Assembly (NCBI GenBank): GCA_013215515.1
Contig: JABSPC010000349.1
Coordinates: 1 to 7,613 of the forward strand
Direction of reading: 5' to 3'
DNA from: Crocinitomicaceae bacterium
GTDB taxonomy: Bacteria > Bacteroidota > Bacteroidia > Flavobacteriales_D > Crocinitomicaceae
DNA length: 7,613 nt
Below are positions 6,613 to 7,613 of the stretch, in pieces. A program made the position numbers and the translations under genes. Position 1 is the first letter of the stretch, and each line of letters starts with the position of its first letter. The notes under the pieces were generated by a model. It saw only the letters and a program-made list of their open reading frames with translations, made no database searches and had not been told where the DNA came from.

Positions 6613-7530
6613 TTATTTTCGATTTTTCAATTGTTTAAATATTTCAACCAGTCCTCCTAAAATTAGATCCGAATTAAAATTGGATTCTATAAACGAGGCT
6701 CCGTCTTTATTTACAAGCGACTTCCCTTCTTTGTACTCTCCATATAATGCCTGAATAGACTTTTCCAATTCAGCTTCATCCGGACAATACTCACAATAAT
6801 TGAAAGGGTATTTGTACAAAACCTTTTTACCTCTTGCGAGAGATTCTAAAATAAAATTGGACAATCCATCATGTTCAGGAAAACGAACAGTTACATGCGA
6901 CTTATCATAGATCTCAGCCATGTTATCAACCCAACCAAGAGCTTTTAAATTCGAAGGAAGAGGCTCATAATCTTGGGCTTCTGAACCGACAATAACAAAG
7001 TCAATCTCTGGAAACTTGTTCGCTAAGCCTATAAAGGAATCAATTCCGTAGAAATCTGCTCGTACCTCAGGTATGTATGATAAAACCGTAAACTTTTCGG
7101 AAGTAGCCTCTTTCAAATCAAATGACTTTTCAAAAGCTGCAAAATTTACAATTTCAGCCTTGATCCCAAGTTCTTGTAATTCTTCTTGAATCCAATTTAC
7201 TTCACAAAAATGGATGGCGTCTGTAATATATTCTTTTCTATAATTGCCCAACTTGTATGCTCTAAGCGCATTTATAACGTCTGTTCCAACCCAATTCATT
7301 ATTACCGGAACCTTCTTTTTAAAGGCCAAATCAAATGCTTTACTTGGCAGAATAGTACCATTGATGGAAAAAACACAATCCGATTTCGGGATGCGCAATG
7401 CAGCCTTAACTCTATCGATTTTATTGTGATACGTATCGAGACTCTTGTATGAATTATTTGGGTCGTAAGCAGATAAATTTTCCGCTAAACGATTTGCAAA
7501 TAATGGTAGTCCAACAATTGTAACTTTCAT
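6613..7530 (-). CDS. GT-B glycosyltransferase, GT4-like
   Basis: A 305-residue protein, short for GT4 (usually 350-400), because the N-terminal domain is compact (about 1-140). It starts MKVTIVGLPLFANRLAENLS and has VIMNWVGTDVINA (76-88), where WxGTDV matches the WGTD-type acceptor-domain motif. The donor domain has FVIVGSEA (178-185), LPSNLKALGWV (191-201) and FPEHDGLSNFILESLARGKKV (217-237), where D221 and E229 occupy the two EX7E positions. Role: probably cytosolic addition of one sugar to the repeat unit; donor unknown. An ATG at 7542 would add MGGR, but I chose the ATG at 7530 because it overlaps the stop of the upstream gene as ATGA and yields the normal N-terminus of the family. Confidence 0.8.
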   Translation of the reverse strand: MKVTIVGLPLFANRLAENLSAYDPNNSYKSLDTYHNKIDRVKAALRIPKSDCVFSINGTILPSKAFDLAFKKKVPVIMNWVGTDVINALRAYKLGNYRKEYITDAIHFCEVNWIQEELQELGIKAEIVNFAAFEKSFDLKEATSEKFTVLSYIPEVRADFYGIDSFIGLANKFPEIDFVIVGSEAQDYEPLPSNLKALGWVDNMAEIYDKSHVTVRFPEHDGLSNFILESLARGKKVLYKYPFNYCEYCPDEAELEKSIQALYGEYKEGKSLVNKDGASFIESNFNSDLILGGLVEIFKQLKNRK

Positions 7531-7613
7531 TCTTCCGCCCATTTGTCATAGTTTTCCAACAACGCAGGATGCTCTTCAAGCATTTTTCTATCTCCCTCTC
7601 TAGTGTCTCCAAC
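7527..7613 (-). CDS. C-terminal tail of an unidentified gene
   Basis: The frame is open from the right edge to a TGA at 7527-7529, giving the last 28 residues, VGDTREGDRKMLEEHP (first 16) and ending KWAEE. The tail is hydrophilic and highly charged, with no membrane segment. The stop overlaps the start of the next glycosyltransferase (ATGA), the tight coupling seen elsewhere in this operon, which is why I take it as a real coding end. I cannot identify the family from so little; a sugar-modifying enzyme or transferase of the same locus is likely only by position. Confidence 0.62.
   Translation of the reverse strand, partial: VGDTREGDRKMLEEHPALLENYDKWAEE

Noticed and set aside
1..7613. CRISPR arrays, insertion sequences, tRNA or rRNA genes, defence-type gene sets
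   Set aside because: No spaced direct repeats, transposase motifs, terminal repeats or RNA-gene signatures were seen; the content is that of a polysaccharide locus.

Overview
This window is part of a surface-polysaccharide (O-antigen or capsule type) biosynthesis locus. The organism is probably a member of the Bacteroidota, most likely Flavobacteriia-like. This rests on the AT-rich sequence, the lack of Shine-Dalgarno sequences before most starts, two matches to the Bacteroidota -7 promoter element TAnnTTTG in the only real intergenic gaps, and the Bacteroidota flavour of the proteins. The taxonomic call is an inference from style, not from a marker gene.

All genes but one lie on the minus strand and are read from right to left. 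The upstream block (7613 to 4348) holds the tail of an unidentified gene, two GT-B glycosyltransferases and a multi-pass Wzy-like polymerase. These are joined by ATGA and TAATG stop/start overlaps or a 10-base gap, so they look like one translationally coupled transcript. The downstream block (3917 to 1) holds a classical GT4 glycosyltransferase, an 89-base gap with a hairpin and a possible internal promoter, a second polytopic protein of the Wzy_C/O-antigen ligase type, a WbuB-like GT4 glycosyltransferase and the first 80 codons of a WecB-type UDP-GlcNAc 2-epimerase.

Between the blocks, a single plus-strand gene (3951..4421) encodes a small protein with two membrane segments. It diverges from the GT4 gene and its 3' end overlaps the polymerase gene antisense by 74 bases. 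Its topology (cytosolic N-terminus, extracytoplasmic loop, membrane segment near a basic C-terminus) resembles a miniature Wzz chain-length regulator, but no Wzz motif is seen.

Together the genes fit a Wzx/Wzy-type pathway: WecB supplies UDP-ManNAc, four cytosolic glycosyltransferases extend a lipid-linked repeat unit, a polymerase joins the repeats, and a ligase-like protein may transfer the chain. No flippase, initiating sugar-phosphate transferase or full-size Wzz lies in the window. I see no mobile element, CRISPR array, tRNA or rRNA. Apart from the small plus-strand gene, I see no sign of an undescribed system; the rest is ordinary polysaccharide-locus content.
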